Below the pieces are notes generated by a model. The model made no database searches. It had not been told where the DNA came from and saw nothing but the letters and a program-made list of their open reading frames with translations. A program made the position numbers and the translations under genes. Shown here piece after piece: positions 44,020 to 53,380 of a stretch of 64,000 nucleotides of DNA. Source of the stretch: DASYTH01 sp036002505 (GTDB taxonomy: Bacteria; Actinomycetota; Actinomycetes; Mycobacteriales; Pseudonocardiaceae); the NCBI RefSeq assembly GCF_036002505.1, contig NZ_DASYTH010000297.1:1-64000 (forward strand). The letters are read 5' to 3'. Within the stretch, counting starts at the first letter, position 1. Each line of letters opens with the position of its first letter.

Positions 44020-44886
44020 ATGAGCGACCGGTGGGCGGCATGGCTCCTCGAGCACCGATTCGGCGCGAACGCGGCGGCCAAGGAGCGGATGCTGGTCTGG
44101 TTGGGGGAGGTCCGGGACAAGGTGCTGGCCGGCGCGCGGATCCAGCCCGGGGACACGGTGCTCGACGTGGGCTGCGGCGACGGGCTGCTCGGGGTCGGTG
44201 CGGCGGAGCGGGTCGGCGAGAGCGGCACGGTGATCTTCAGCGACATCTCGGCCGAATTGTTGGACCGGTGCCGGGAGATCACCACCGACCTCGGCGCGGC
44301 CGGCCGGTACCGGTTCGTCCACAGTGGACTACCGGATCTTGCCGCCCTGGAACCGGATTCGGCCGACGTCGTGCTGACCCGCTCGGTGCTGATCTACGTG
44401 GCCGACAAGGCCGCCGCGTTCGCCACGATGCACCGCCTGCTCCGCCCCGGCGGCCGGCTGTCGATCTTCGAGCCGATCAACCGGTTCGGCAAGCCGAGCC
44501 CGCCCGGCGAACTCGCCGGGTTCGACGTCACCGGGCTCGAACCGCTGGCCGCCAAGTTCCGCGACACCTACCGCACGCACCAGCCCGACAACGACCCGAT
44601 GGGCGACTTCGACGAGCGGGACCTGCTCGGGCATGCCATGGCCGCCGGGTTCACCGACGTTCACCTGGAGTACCTGGTCGACGTCGGCCGGGACCCGGAC
44701 CCCGTTGACTGGGACACGTTCCTGCGCACCGCGCCCAACCCGCTGGTGCCCACGTTCGGCGAGATCCTCGACGAGGCGCTCGACCCGGCCGAGCGGGAAA
44801 CGCTGACCCGGCACCTCCGCACCCAGCTCGGTCCGGGCGCGCGCATCCGAAGACAGGCCGTGGCATACCTGACCGCCCGGTGCTGA
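44020..44886 (+). CDS. class I SAM-dependent methyltransferase
   Basis: A 288-residue methyltransferase. SAM motif I is VLDVGCGDGLLGVGAAERVG (near 47), motif II VIFSDIS, post-motif VVLTRSVLIYVADKAAAF, and the motif III region LLRPGGRLSIFEPINRFG. The substrate is not evident; the C-terminal half with the insertion around TYRTHQPDNDPMGDFDERDL fits small-molecule methyltransferases. It starts 14 bases after a palindromic terminator. The permease system before and the phosphoesterase after are not obviously linked to it. Confidence 0.85.
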   Translation: MSDRWAAWLLEHRFGANAAAKERMLVWLGEVRDKVLAGARIQPGDTVLDVGCGDGLLGVGAAERVGESGTVIFSDISAELLDRCREITTDLGAAGRYRFVHSGLPDLAALEPDSADVVLTRSVLIYVADKAAAFATMHRLLRPGGRLSIFEPINRFGKPSPPGELAGFDVTGLEPLAAKFRDTYRTHQPDNDPMGDFDERDLLGHAMAAGFTDVHLEYLVDVGRDPDPVDWDTFLRTAPNPLVPTFGEILDEALDPAERETLTRHLRTQLGPGARIRRQAVAYLTARC

Positions 44887-44967
44887 TTCACCGGGCAGTT
44901 TCGCGGGGTAGCTCTTGCCAGAAACATGCCATGGGGCAAGGCTTTCGCGCGGACGCGGAGGTGAGCG

Positions 44968-46665
44968 ATGAATTTCCGGACATACCGGAAGAATGTGGCA
45001 GTACTCCTGACGATTCCGGCGCTCGGGCTCGGGACGACCACGGCGAGCGCGCTCCCGGATCACGGGCAACGGCCCGCGATCGACCACATCGTGGTGATCT
45101 ACGAGGAGAACCACAGCTTCGACAACCTGTTCGGCGGCTGGGAGCGGGTCGACGGGCTGCCGCACGCCCGCCCGCAGACCCAGGTCGCCCCGGACGGGAC
45201 CGCGCTGCCGTGCCTGCCGATGAACGACGTCAACCTGACCTCGCCGCCACTGCCGGCCACCTGCACCGGCACCATCGGCGGCACGCCGGTCAGCTCGGCG
45301 TTCACCAACCGGCCGTTCCCGATCGACAACTACATCGCGCCGGCCGACACCACCTGCCCCACCCCCGGCCAGTTCGTGCCCAACGGCATCCCGAAGGGGC
45401 AGGGCCTGCCCGGCGGCTGCACCCGCGACCTGGTGCACCGCTTCTACAACGAGCAGTACCAGATCAACGGCGGGGCGATGGACCGCTACGTCGCCGGCAG
45501 CGACGCCGTGGGCCTGGTCATGGGCACCTACGACACCCGCGGCCTGCCGATCTACGAGTACCTGCACGGGCGCGGCGCCCCGGACTACGCCGTCGCCGAC
45601 CGGTTCTTCCAGGGCTCGTTCGGCGGCTCCTTCCTCAACCACCAGTGGCTGATCACGCCGAACACCCCGGTGTTCCCGAACGCGGTGCGCAGCGGGCCGG
45701 ACGACCTGCACTCGGTGGTCGGGCCGGACGGCTTCCCGGCCGGCACGCTGCTGCACCCGGCCACGCCCGGCACCGCGGACCGCGCGCTCACCCAGGCGGC
45801 CAACCCGGACGGGACCTGCGCGGTGCCGGCCGGCGCCGCGCCGCCGCCCGCCGGAACCGCCTGCGGTGACTTCGCGGTGAACACCATCCAGCCGCCGTAC
45901 CAGCCGTTCGCCCCCGGTACCGCGGTGTCCCGGCGGCTTCCGCCGCAGACCACGCCCACCATCGGCGACCGGCTCACCAGCGCCGGGATCGACTGGGCCT
46001 GGTACTCCGGCGGCTGGGACAACGCCAACGGCAACGTCGGCGGCCCCGGCTGGACCAACGGCACAACCCCGGGCACCTGCACCAGCCCGCGCACCGCGGC
46101 CGGCGCGGTCTACCCGAACTGCCCGGACGCCACGTTCCAGTACCACCACCAGCCGTTCAACTACTTCGCCAACTACGCGCCCGGCACCGCGGCCCGCACC
46201 GCGCACCTGCGCGACGAGGTCGAGTTCATCGCCGCGGCGAAGGCCGGGCGGTTGACGCCGGTGAGCTTCATCAAGCCTGTCGGCGAGGAGAACGAGCACC
46301 CCGGCTACGCCAGCGAGGACACCGGCAGCCGGCACCTGGTCGACCTGATCAAGGCGGTGCAGTCCGGCCGGGACGCCGAGCACACCCTGATCGTGGTCAC
46401 CTACGACGAGTTCGGCGGCCAATGGGACCACGTCCCGCCGCCGTCGGGCCGGCACGCGGTCGCCGACCAGTGGGGCCCGGGCACCCGCATCCCCACGCTG
46501 CTGATCTCACCCGCGCTGCGCCGCCCGTTCTTCGTCGACCACACCTCGCACGACACCACCTCGATCATGGCCACCATCGAGCGCCGCTGGCACCTGCCCC
46601 CGATCGGCACCCGCGACGCCCGCGTGGCCGACCTGTCAACGGCGTTCCCGGGCGGCCGACTCTAG
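44968..46665 (+). CDS. secreted phosphoesterase (phospholipase C / acid phosphatase family)
   Basis: A 565-residue exported enzyme of the PF04185 family. Signal peptide about 1-28 (ending ASALP). The metal-site motif IYEENHSFDNLFGGW (near 44) is characteristic, as are FQGSFGGSFLNHQWLI, VKPVGEENEHPGY-like FIKPVGEENEHPGYASEDTG, and VTYDEFGGQWDHVPPP near the end. Members hydrolyse phospholipids or phosphomonoesters outside the cell. GGAGGTGAGC precedes the ATG. It is followed at once by the 21-bp inverted array, with no normal terminator. Confidence 0.88.
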   Translation: MNFRTYRKNVAVLLTIPALGLGTTTASALPDHGQRPAIDHIVVIYEENHSFDNLFGGWERVDGLPHARPQTQVAPDGTALPCLPMNDVNLTSPPLPATCTGTIGGTPVSSAFTNRPFPIDNYIAPADTTCPTPGQFVPNGIPKGQGLPGGCTRDLVHRFYNEQYQINGGAMDRYVAGSDAVGLVMGTYDTRGLPIYEYLHGRGAPDYAVADRFFQGSFGGSFLNHQWLITPNTPVFPNAVRSGPDDLHSVVGPDGFPAGTLLHPATPGTADRALTQAANPDGTCAVPAGAAPPPAGTACGDFAVNTIQPPYQPFAPGTAVSRRLPPQTTPTIGDRLTSAGIDWAWYSGGWDNANGNVGGPGWTNGTTPGTCTSPRTAAGAVYPNCPDATFQYHHQPFNYFANYAPGTAARTAHLRDEVEFIAAAKAGRLTPVSFIKPVGEENEHPGYASEDTGSRHLVDLIKAVQSGRDAEHTLIVVTYDEFGGQWDHVPPPSGRHAVADQWGPGTRIPTLLISPALRRPFFVDHTSHDTTSIMATIERRWHLPPIGTRDARVADLSTAFPGGRL

Positions 46666-46667
46666 GT

Positions 46668-46807
46668 CGGGACGGTACGACTCGGTTGCGGGACGGTACG
46701 ACTCGCTGGCTGGAACGTACGACTCGCCGGGCCTGGGCACGGCACCGGCGAGTCGTACCGTCGGGCACGCGAGTCGTACGCTCGGGCAACCGAGTCGTAC
46801 CGGCTGG
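46668..46807. repeat. inverted array of 21-bp units, three per arm
   Basis: Left arm units 46668-46688, 46689-46709 and 46710-46730; right arm units 46745-46765, 46766-46786 and 46787-46807. All units are exactly 21 bp and share GTACGACTCG (left) or CGAGTCGTAC (right). The loop is 14 bases. The array begins 2 bases after the phosphoesterase stop and ends about 40 bases before the P450 start, so it fills the whole gap. Confidence 0.9.
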
Positions 46808-46849
46808 CACCTGGCTCGCGTTCGTGGGCTGGATCTGTAGCATGCGGCC

Positions 46850-48121
46850 GTGGGGAAACTCCGTTCACGGATTGTCGGCTGGGTGGGCCGCCGATATCTG
46901 GCGCGTACCCAGAAAAACGGGCTCGACCTGTCGAAGGTTCTGCCCGATCAGGCGCTGATGCCGCTGCGCCGAACCGGCCTGGATCCGGTGGGTGAGCTGG
47001 GCCACATGCGGGCCGAGCAGCCGATCGCGAAGCTGAAAATGCCACTCGGCGTAAGCGTGTGGCTGGTATCCGGTTACCCCGAGGCAAAGGCGGTTCTCGG
47101 CCGGACCCACGGTTTCAGCAATGATTTCGCGAACCTCATGGGAAATATGGGGGCCTCCGCCGAGCAGAATCCGGGCGGCCTGGGATTCGCCGACCCGCCG
47201 GTGCACACCCGGCTGCGGAAGCTGCTCACGCCGGAGTTCACCATGCGCCGGCTGTCCCGGCTCACGCCGCGGATCGAGGCCATCGTGGCCGACCAGCTCG
47301 ACGCGATGGCGGAGGTGGACGGTCCGGTCGACCTCTGGCAGTCGTTCGCGCTGCCCATCCCGTCGCTGACCATCTGCGAGCTGCTCGGCGTCGCCTACGA
47401 GGACCGCGCCGACTTCCAGCGCCTGTCCACGGCGCGGTTCGACCTGTTCGGGGGCGCCAACGCCTCGCTCGGCGCGATCTCGGAGTCGCTGACCTACCTG
47501 CTGGACGTGGTGAAACGGCAGCGCGAGTCGCCCGGCGACGGGCTGCTCGGCATGCTGATCAAGGAGCACGGCCACGAGATCGACGACCAGGAGCTGGCCG
47601 GGCTCGCCGACGGGTTGCTCACCGGCGGGCTGGAGACCACGGCGAGCATGCTCGCGCTCGGCACCCTGGTGCTGATGCAACGCCCGGAGTCGGCGGAGCT
47701 GCTCGGCAAGGACGAGGACGCGGTCACCCGGTTCGTCGAGGAGCTGCTGCGCTACCTCACCGTGGTGCAGGTGGCGTTCCCGCGGTTCGCCACCGAGGAC
47801 CTGGACATCGCCGGCGTGCGGATCGCCCAGGGCGACATCGTGGTGGCCTCGCTCTCCGGCGCGAACCGGGACCAGACGCTCGGCCCGGACATGGAGCGCT
47901 TCGACCCCACCCGGGCGCCGACCTCGCACCTGGCGTTCGGCTACGGCATCCACCGCTGCATCGGTGCCGAGCTCGCCCGGATGGAGCTGCGCGCCGCGTA
48001 CCCGGCCCTGGTGCGCCGGTTCCCCGCGATGCGGCTGGCCGTCGAGCCGGGCGCGGTGCCGTACCGGCAGACCTCGATCGTGTACGGGGTGGACACGCTG
48101 CCCGTGTTGCTCAAGCCCTGA
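46850..48121 (+). CDS. cytochrome P450
   Basis: A soluble 423-residue bacterial P450 monooxygenase. I-helix GLADGLLTGGLETTASMLAL (near 256) has GGLETT where AGxxTT is usual, ExxR lies in VEELLRYL (near 291), and the heme loop is FGYGIHRCIGAELARMELR with Cys near 369. Substrate oxidation near membranes or in secondary metabolism is possible; no ferredoxin gene adjoins it. GTG start. A GAAGGC-type hairpin begins over its stop codon and separates it from the convergent BNR gene. Confidence 0.92.
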   Translation: MGKLRSRIVGWVGRRYLARTQKNGLDLSKVLPDQALMPLRRTGLDPVGELGHMRAEQPIAKLKMPLGVSVWLVSGYPEAKAVLGRTHGFSNDFANLMGNMGASAEQNPGGLGFADPPVHTRLRKLLTPEFTMRRLSRLTPRIEAIVADQLDAMAEVDGPVDLWQSFALPIPSLTICELLGVAYEDRADFQRLSTARFDLFGGANASLGAISESLTYLLDVVKRQRESPGDGLLGMLIKEHGHEIDDQELAGLADGLLTGGLETTASMLALGTLVLMQRPESAELLGKDEDAVTRFVEELLRYLTVVQVAFPRFATEDLDIAGVRIAQGDIVVASLSGANRDQTLGPDMERFDPTRAPTSHLAFGYGIHRCIGAELARMELRAAYPALVRRFPAMRLAVEPGAVPYRQTSIVYGVDTLPVLLKP

Positions 48122-48162
48122 AGGCGGCCTTTCCCACGCTGGGTGTGAGGAAGGCCGCCTTC
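48120..48162. terminator. bidirectional GAAGGC-type terminator
   Basis: GAAGGCGGCCTTTCC (48120-48134) pairs with GGAAGGCCGCCTTC (48149-48162) with one bulged T. It lies between the convergent P450 and BNR genes and overlaps the P450 stop. Confidence 0.75.
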
Positions 48163-48173
48163 ATCGCACTCCG

Positions 48174-49643
48174 CTAGTGGAGGTTGAGCTGCCCGGGCGC
48201 GGAGCTGGTCCGCTCCGCGAATCCGCTCGCCGAACCCGCGGTGGCGGTCCGGAGCTCGGCCGTGACCGAGCCGCCGGTGATCGGCAGGCCGCCCGTGGGC
48301 ACCTGCATGGACATCCGGAACGAGCTGCCGACCGGCGCGCTGGCCACCGGGACCACCGGGTAGGCGTTGCCGCCGAACGGGATCGAGGTGGAGATGCGGT
48401 CGCCGACCATCCGGCCCTGGTTGGTGTTCGGCAGCCAGGACAGCGTCATCGGCCCGGCGATCTGGACCGGTGCGCTCCAGGTCGAGCCGCCGTTCGTGGA
48501 CGAGATGAACCCGACGTTGAGCTGGCACGTCGCCGCCGTGCAGGACCCGCTCGAGTAGTAGTAATACGTGATGCCGATCCGGGCGGAGGTGCTACCGCTG
48601 GTCAGGTCCACCGAGATGCCCGGCAGGAAGTGGTCCACGTTGCTGGTCACCGGGTCGATCGGCACCCGGATCGTCGGGCCCCACGTGGTCTCGCTTGTGG
48701 ACTTTGCCATCACGATGTCGTTGACGGCGCAGTTGGCCCGGAAGCCGCAGTCCGACCACACGAGGTAGACCGTGCCCGGCCCGTCCCGCTCGGCCGTCGG
48801 CATCGGGAACTCGCGCAGCCCGCCCGCGGGGGTGTCGTGGAAGACCGCGTCCACCTGGACCGTCGCCCGCCAGGACGCGCCACCGTCGACCGAGCGGAAC
48901 GAGCCCATGTCACCGAAGAACGTGTCGAAGTAGGGCACGAGCACGGTGCCGTTGTTCAGCACCACGGGTTGCCCGCCGATGCCCGAGGCACCGTCGCCGG
49001 TGGACATGCCCGGACCCCAGGTGAGACCGCCGTCCTTGGAGGTCTTCATCCGGAGGATGTTGCCGTTGACGATGTCGTAGGTGACGTAGCAGTTGCCGAA
49101 GAACGGGCTCGCCGCGTTGTTGTCGCAGGCGATTCCCGGCTTGTCGAGCAGATCACCGAAAGCGGTGCGGACCGGCGTGCTCCAGGTCAGGCCGTTGTCG
49201 GTGGAGCGGCTGGTGAGCACGTCCGCTGTGGACGAGGTCAGGCCCAGCGAGGAGATCAGCCACACGTTGTGCTTCAGGTCGAACGCGACGGACGGTCCGG
49301 AGGCCTGACCGTAGCCGCCGGCGGGCGAACCATTGGGGGTTATTCCGGGCAGGAAGCCACGTGTCCAGGTGGCACCACCATTGGTCGAGGTGGCCCAGCC
49401 GATGTTCGAGGAGCCACCGCCGAACACGCGGCCGGACTGGAACGCCGAGACGATCGTGCTACCCCATTGGAACGTGTCCGGTTCCACCTGGGTCTGGTGC
49501 TGGGCCTGGGCATCGGCGTAGGGATCCGTGCTGGCCTGGGTAAGTGCGACGTTGGCGTAGGCGGACGGCGTCGCCACCAGGACCGCGGTAGCGGTCGAGA
49601 CGGCGACGACGCCTAAACGGACGAATGGGCCGACGAGACGCAT
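48174..49643 (-). CDS. secreted sialidase-fold (BNR/Asp-box) protein
   Basis: A 489-residue exported protein. Signal peptide about 1-31 (ending PSAYA). At least five Asp boxes mark a beta-propeller: STNGGATW, STDNGLTW, SKDGGLTW, SVDGGASW, STNGGSTW. The arginine triad of true sialidases cannot be confirmed by eye, so it may be a sialidase, another glycosidase or a binding propeller. The C-terminal 40 residues are Ser/Thr/Ala-rich. GGGAAGGGGG precedes the ATG. It is expressed alone, convergent with the P450. Confidence 0.75.
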   Translation of the reverse strand: MRLVGPFVRLGVVAVSTATAVLVATPSAYANVALTQASTDPYADAQAQHQTQVEPDTFQWGSTIVSAFQSGRVFGGGSSNIGWATSTNGGATWTRGFLPGITPNGSPAGGYGQASGPSVAFDLKHNVWLISSLGLTSSTADVLTSRSTDNGLTWSTPVRTAFGDLLDKPGIACDNNAASPFFGNCYVTYDIVNGNILRMKTSKDGGLTWGPGMSTGDGASGIGGQPVVLNNGTVLVPYFDTFFGDMGSFRSVDGGASWRATVQVDAVFHDTPAGGLREFPMPTAERDGPGTVYLVWSDCGFRANCAVNDIVMAKSTSETTWGPTIRVPIDPVTSNVDHFLPGISVDLTSGSTSARIGITYYYYSSGSCTAATCQLNVGFISSTNGGSTWSAPVQIAGPMTLSWLPNTNQGRMVGDRISTSIPFGGNAYPVVPVASAPVGSSFRMSMQVPTGGLPITGGSVTAELRTATAGSASGFAERTSSAPGQLNLH

Positions 49644-49789
49644 GAGCGTCCCCCTTCCCTTTTTGTGGGCGTTTTTGGGGAAAAGAGGCCGGCCTGCCGC
49701 CTGAGGTGTAGCACTGGTGAGTTCTGCACAGCAAGAGCCCTAGGTGGTATGGCGCGCGCGGGAAACCCGGCCGGCGGTACCCCCCGGGT

Positions 49790-50197
49790 TCAGGCGATCA
49801 GCATGAGCACCACGGTGATCACGACGCCCACCGCGAGCCCGGTGCCCACGATCCACGATGTCCACGACGGCGGAATGGGCTCGCCCAGCCGCATCGCCCG
49901 CTCCACCCGCCGCCAGCGCCGGTGCGCGGTCGCGGACAGCAGCAGCGCCAACCCGATCAGCAGCAACCCGAGCACCAGCCGGGGCGGGCGGGGGATCGCC
50001 GCCGGCAGGAACTGGATCACGCCGACGCCGGCCGCCAGCAGTGCCAGCGCGGTCCGGATGCCGGCCAGAAACGTGCGCTCGTTGGCCAGCGAGAACCGGT
50101 AGTCCGGCGGCTCGCCAACCTCGCGCACGGATCGGTCCGGGGTCCAGCCACGCACCCGCCCAGTCTGACCTGCCGGGGTGCCGGCCGGCTCGACCAC
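49790..50197 (-). CDS. DUF202 (YidH-type) membrane protein
   Basis: A 135-residue membrane protein. The signature DYRFSLANERTFLAGIRTAL, then ALLAAGVGV, is diagnostic of DUF202. Three hydrophobic helices follow (about 48-65, 75-90, 112-134). The function of the family is not known. The GTG at 50197 gives a 35-residue polar N-terminus; a later GTG (VRGWTPD) is possible. It lies 48 bases downstream of the sigma-factor gene on the same strand and may share its transcript. Confidence 0.85.
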   Translation of the reverse strand: MVEPAGTPAGQTGRVRGWTPDRSVREVGEPPDYRFSLANERTFLAGIRTALALLAAGVGVIQFLPAAIPRPPRLVLGLLLIGLALLLSATAHRRWRRVERAMRLGEPIPPSWTSWIVGTGLAVGVVITVVLMLIA

Positions 50198-50245
50198 CCC
50201 ACTGTCCCGCGGGTTAACGACCGTTTCCCTTACCTCGTCCGGGTT

Positions 50246-51574
50246 TTACGGCCGGCTGACCGGGGTGGCCGCCGGCTCCGGGGCTTTTCCCTTGCCGCCC
50301 TGGGCCGGGGTCGGTGGTGTGGCTCGCTGCCCCTGCTGCCCGGCCTGCCCCTGCTGCCCGGCCTGCCCCTGCGCTTCGGCGGCCTGCTGGCCTTGCTCGG
50401 CCTGCTCGCCCGACGCGCTTTCCTGGCCCTTCGGCTCCTTCTCCTTTGCCGCGGCCTCGGTGCCGTTTTCGTCCTCGGCCGTCGATCCGGATGGGGAGGC
50501 GGCGGGTTCGGCGGCCGCGGAGCCCGGCTCGGTGCTTCCGTTCGGTGTGGGCGCGGTTCCGGTGATCTCCGAGGTCTGCCGCTGAACGGGCGGTTGCACG
50601 GCGACGACCCCGCCGTTGCCACCCGGCGGGCTGACGCCGGGATCCGAGGCGACGACCGTCACCGCGGTCACCGCCGCGACCGCGGCCGCCGCACCGGCCT
50701 GTGCCGCGGCCGTGGTGACCGACGCCTTCACCGCGGAGAGCCAGGACACCGTGGCGACGCCGGTGGACGCCGAGGTCAGCATCGTCGCGTGCAGGTACGC
50801 GGCGGCCAGCGGGGCGCCGAGCACGATCGGGCCGAGCACCGCCCGGAGCCCGCCGTTGACCTGCTCCAGGCCGGCGGCCACCTCGCGGCAGCGGGCGCAG
50901 TGGGCCAGGTGCGCGGCCACCTTTCGGCGCTGTGGCGCGGAGATGCTGCGCCGCACCCAGCCGGCGAGCTTGTCCGTGGCGGCCCGGCACTCCCGCTGAT
51001 CGGCGGCCGGCACGTGCAGCCGGAGGTAGGCCTGGCGCAACCCTTCGCGCGCCCGGTAGGCAAGCGCCGCAACACCATTGGGGGTCATGCCGAGCAGCGG
51101 CGCGATGGCCGCCGGGGACTCGCCCTCGACCTCGGTGTGCCAGAGCACGACCCGCCAGCGCTCGGGCAGCCCGGCGAACGCGTTGGCCGCGTCGCTGCCG
51201 TGCAGGCGGGCCGCCACCGGGTCGTCCCCAGCGGGCAGGTAGGCGTCGGGGACCTCGGCGAACAGCGCCGTGCTCGGCGTGCGGCGGGCCGTGTTGATCG
51301 CCAGGTGCCGCATGGTGACCAGCAGGTACGGCCGGAACTCCTCGTGCGGCCCGCGCCCGGACCGCAGGGTCTGTAAGACCCGGGTGAACGCCTCGGCGAC
51401 CAGATCCTCGCGCTCGGCCGGGGTGGTCGCCAGGCAGGCGGCGGCCCGCTTGGCGGCGGCCAGATGCCGCTCGTACAGCACGCCGTACGCGCTCACGTCG
51501 CCGTGCCGCACGGCTGTGATCAGCACGGCGTCGCTCGAACCGTCGGGGAGCATCCTCTGGAGAGCCTCGCTCAC
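50246..51574 (-). CDS. ECF-type sigma factor fused to zinc-finger and membrane tail
   Basis: A 442-residue protein. Sigma region 2 (about 15-90, LYERHLAAAKRAA... EDLVAEAFTRVLQTL) and region 4 (about 125-180, LPERWRVVLWHTEVEGESPA then LLGMTPNGVAALAYRAREGL) form an ECF sigma. These are followed by a zf-HC2-like block (ECRAATD then HLAHCARCREVAAGL, near 220-235), as in anti-sigma factors. Next come hydrophobic segments (about 243-262 and 290-312) and a disordered tail rich in Pro, Gln, Ala and Glu with GQAGQQGQAGQQGQ. The GTG at 51574 has GGGGAGG 8 bases upstream. Sigma and anti-sigma functions seem joined in one membrane-tethered chain; how it is released is unknown. Confidence 0.8.
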   Translation of the reverse strand: MSEALQRMLPDGSSDAVLITAVRHGDVSAYGVLYERHLAAAKRAAACLATTPAEREDLVAEAFTRVLQTLRSGRGPHEEFRPYLLVTMRHLAINTARRTPSTALFAEVPDAYLPAGDDPVAARLHGSDAANAFAGLPERWRVVLWHTEVEGESPAAIAPLLGMTPNGVAALAYRAREGLRQAYLRLHVPAADQRECRAATDKLAGWVRRSISAPQRRKVAAHLAHCARCREVAAGLEQVNGGLRAVLGPIVLGAPLAAAYLHATMLTSASTGVATVSWLSAVKASVTTAAAQAGAAAAVAAVTAVTVVASDPGVSPPGGNGGVVAVQPPVQRQTSEITGTAPTPNGSTEPGSAAAEPAASPSGSTAEDENGTEAAAKEKEPKGQESASGEQAEQGQQAAEAQGQAGQQGQAGQQGQRATPPTPAQGGKGKAPEPAATPVSRP

Positions 51575-51786
51575 CTGCCAACCTCCCCGCGTGCGCACGA
51601 CGATGGTGTAAGAGTCGGGTCACCCGGACGAAACATTACGGCATCCTGCCGCGCCCGTGGCGGGCCCAGGTGACACCCTCAGTAGTGATCGCTGCAACCC
51701 GTTTGGCGGTGTCCTCAAGAGACGCTCCCCTGACACACTCCCGGTCGTTCAAGATCGATGCAGGTTTTGGGACCGGGACGGGGCAC

Positions 51787-53376
51787 ATGGACTACCGTAT
51801 TAAGCGCGTCGTCGTGCTGGGCGGCGGCACGGCCGGATGGATGGCGGCATCCTACTTAGGCAGGGCCCTCGGGCCTGGTGTGAGCATCACGGTGCTGGAA
51901 GCTCCCAGCATTCCGCGGATCGGCGTCGGCGAGGCCACCGTGCCGAACCTGCACAAGACCTTTTTCGACTTTCTCGGGCTGGCCGAGGAAGAGTGGATGC
52001 GCGAGGTCAACGCCAGCTTCAAGATGGGCATCAAGTTCCTCAACTGGCGCACCGACGGCGCCGGCGAGGCCACCGGCCGGCCGTTCGGTGCGGGCCCCGA
52101 TCACTACTACCACCTCTTCGGACTGCTGCCCAACGTCAACAACCTGCCGCTGTCGCACTACTGGACCTACAAGAAGCTCGCCGGCACGACCGACGAGCCG
52201 TTCGAGTACGCCTGCTACCGCGAACCCCCGGCCATGGACAGGAACCTGGCCCCGCGCTTCCTCGACGGCCACAAGTGGACGAACTACGCCTGGCACTTCG
52301 ACGCCCAGCTCGTCGCCGACTTCCTGCGCCGCTTCGCGGTCACCAAGCAGGGCGCGGTGCACGTCGAGGACAAGATGACCGAGGCGCTCATCGACCAGCG
52401 CGGGCACGTGACAGCGCTGCGCACCGAGGGCGGCCGCACGATCGAGGGCGACCTGTTCATCGACTGCTCCGGCTTCCGCGGCCTGCTGATCAACCAGGTC
52501 ATGAAGGAGCCGTTCCTGGACATGAGCGACCACCTGCTCAACGACAGCGCGGTCGCCACCCAGATCCCCAACGACGACGAGGCGCTCGGAGTGGAGCCGT
52601 ACACCTCGGCGATCGCCATGACCTCCGGCTGGACCTGGAAGATCCCGATGCTCGGCCGGTTCGGCACCGGCTACGTGTTCTCCTCGCGGTTCCAGACCCG
52701 CGACGACGCCACGCTGGAGTTCTGCCGGATGTGGGGCGTCGACCCGGAGACCCAGCCGCTCAACCAGATCAAGTTCCGGGTCGGCCGCAACCGCCGCGCC
52801 TGGGTGAGGAACGTGATCAGCATCGGCCTGGCGTCCTGCTTCCTGGAGCCGCTGGAGTCCACCGGCATCTACTTCATCACCGCCGCGCTCTACCAGCTCG
52901 GCAAGCACTTCCCGGACAAGCGGTTCGACCCGATCATGTCGGCCCGGTTCAACGCCGAGATCGAGACCATGTTCGACGACTCGCGCGACTTCATCCAGGC
53001 GCACTTCAGCTTCGCGCCGCGCAACGACACCGCGTTCTGGCGCGCCTGCAAGGAGCTGGAGCTGGCGCCGGACATCGTGGAGAAGAACGCGATGTACCGG
53101 GCCGGGCTCGCGGTGAACATGCCGATCACCGACGAGGGCACGTACTACGCCAACTTCGACGCCGAGTTCCGCAACTTCTGGAACAACAGCAACTACTACT
53201 GCATCTATGCCGGCCTCGGCTTCCTCCCCGACCACGCGTTACCCTCGCTCGCCGCCCGCCCGGACGGCATCGACCAGGCCGAGCCGGTCTTCGCCGACAT
53301 CAAACGCACGCAGGCCGAGCTCCTCGAGAGCCTGCCGACCACCCACGAGTACCTGCGCCTGCTGCACGGCAAGTGA
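51787..53376 (+). CDS. flavin-dependent tryptophan halogenase family protein
   Basis: A 529-residue FADH2-dependent halogenase homologue. The FAD-binding GGGTAGWM lies near residue 11, GVGEATVPNL near 45, the tunnel region FKMGIKFLNW near 79 likely holds the catalytic lysine, and the halogenase signature WTWKIP is near 283. ASCFLEPLESTGIYFI near 356 is also typical. Such enzymes form HOCl that chlorinates or brominates tryptophan or other aromatics and need a flavin reductase, which is not present here. No biosynthetic cluster surrounds it. ATG at 51787. An antiporter gene starts 4 bases after its stop. Confidence 0.9.
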   Translation: MDYRIKRVVVLGGGTAGWMAASYLGRALGPGVSITVLEAPSIPRIGVGEATVPNLHKTFFDFLGLAEEEWMREVNASFKMGIKFLNWRTDGAGEATGRPFGAGPDHYYHLFGLLPNVNNLPLSHYWTYKKLAGTTDEPFEYACYREPPAMDRNLAPRFLDGHKWTNYAWHFDAQLVADFLRRFAVTKQGAVHVEDKMTEALIDQRGHVTALRTEGGRTIEGDLFIDCSGFRGLLINQVMKEPFLDMSDHLLNDSAVATQIPNDDEALGVEPYTSAIAMTSGWTWKIPMLGRFGTGYVFSSRFQTRDDATLEFCRMWGVDPETQPLNQIKFRVGRNRRAWVRNVISIGLASCFLEPLESTGIYFITAALYQLGKHFPDKRFDPIMSARFNAEIETMFDDSRDFIQAHFSFAPRNDTAFWRACKELELAPDIVEKNAMYRAGLAVNMPITDEGTYYANFDAEFRNFWNNSNYYCIYAGLGFLPDHALPSLAARPDGIDQAEPVFADIKRTQAELLESLPTTHEYLRLLHGK

Positions 53377-53380
53377 ACCG

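Noticed and set aside
48174..49643. Calling the BNR protein a confirmed sialidase
   Set aside because: Asp boxes only prove the propeller fold. The arginine triad and the Tyr/Glu nucleophile pair could not be placed by eye.
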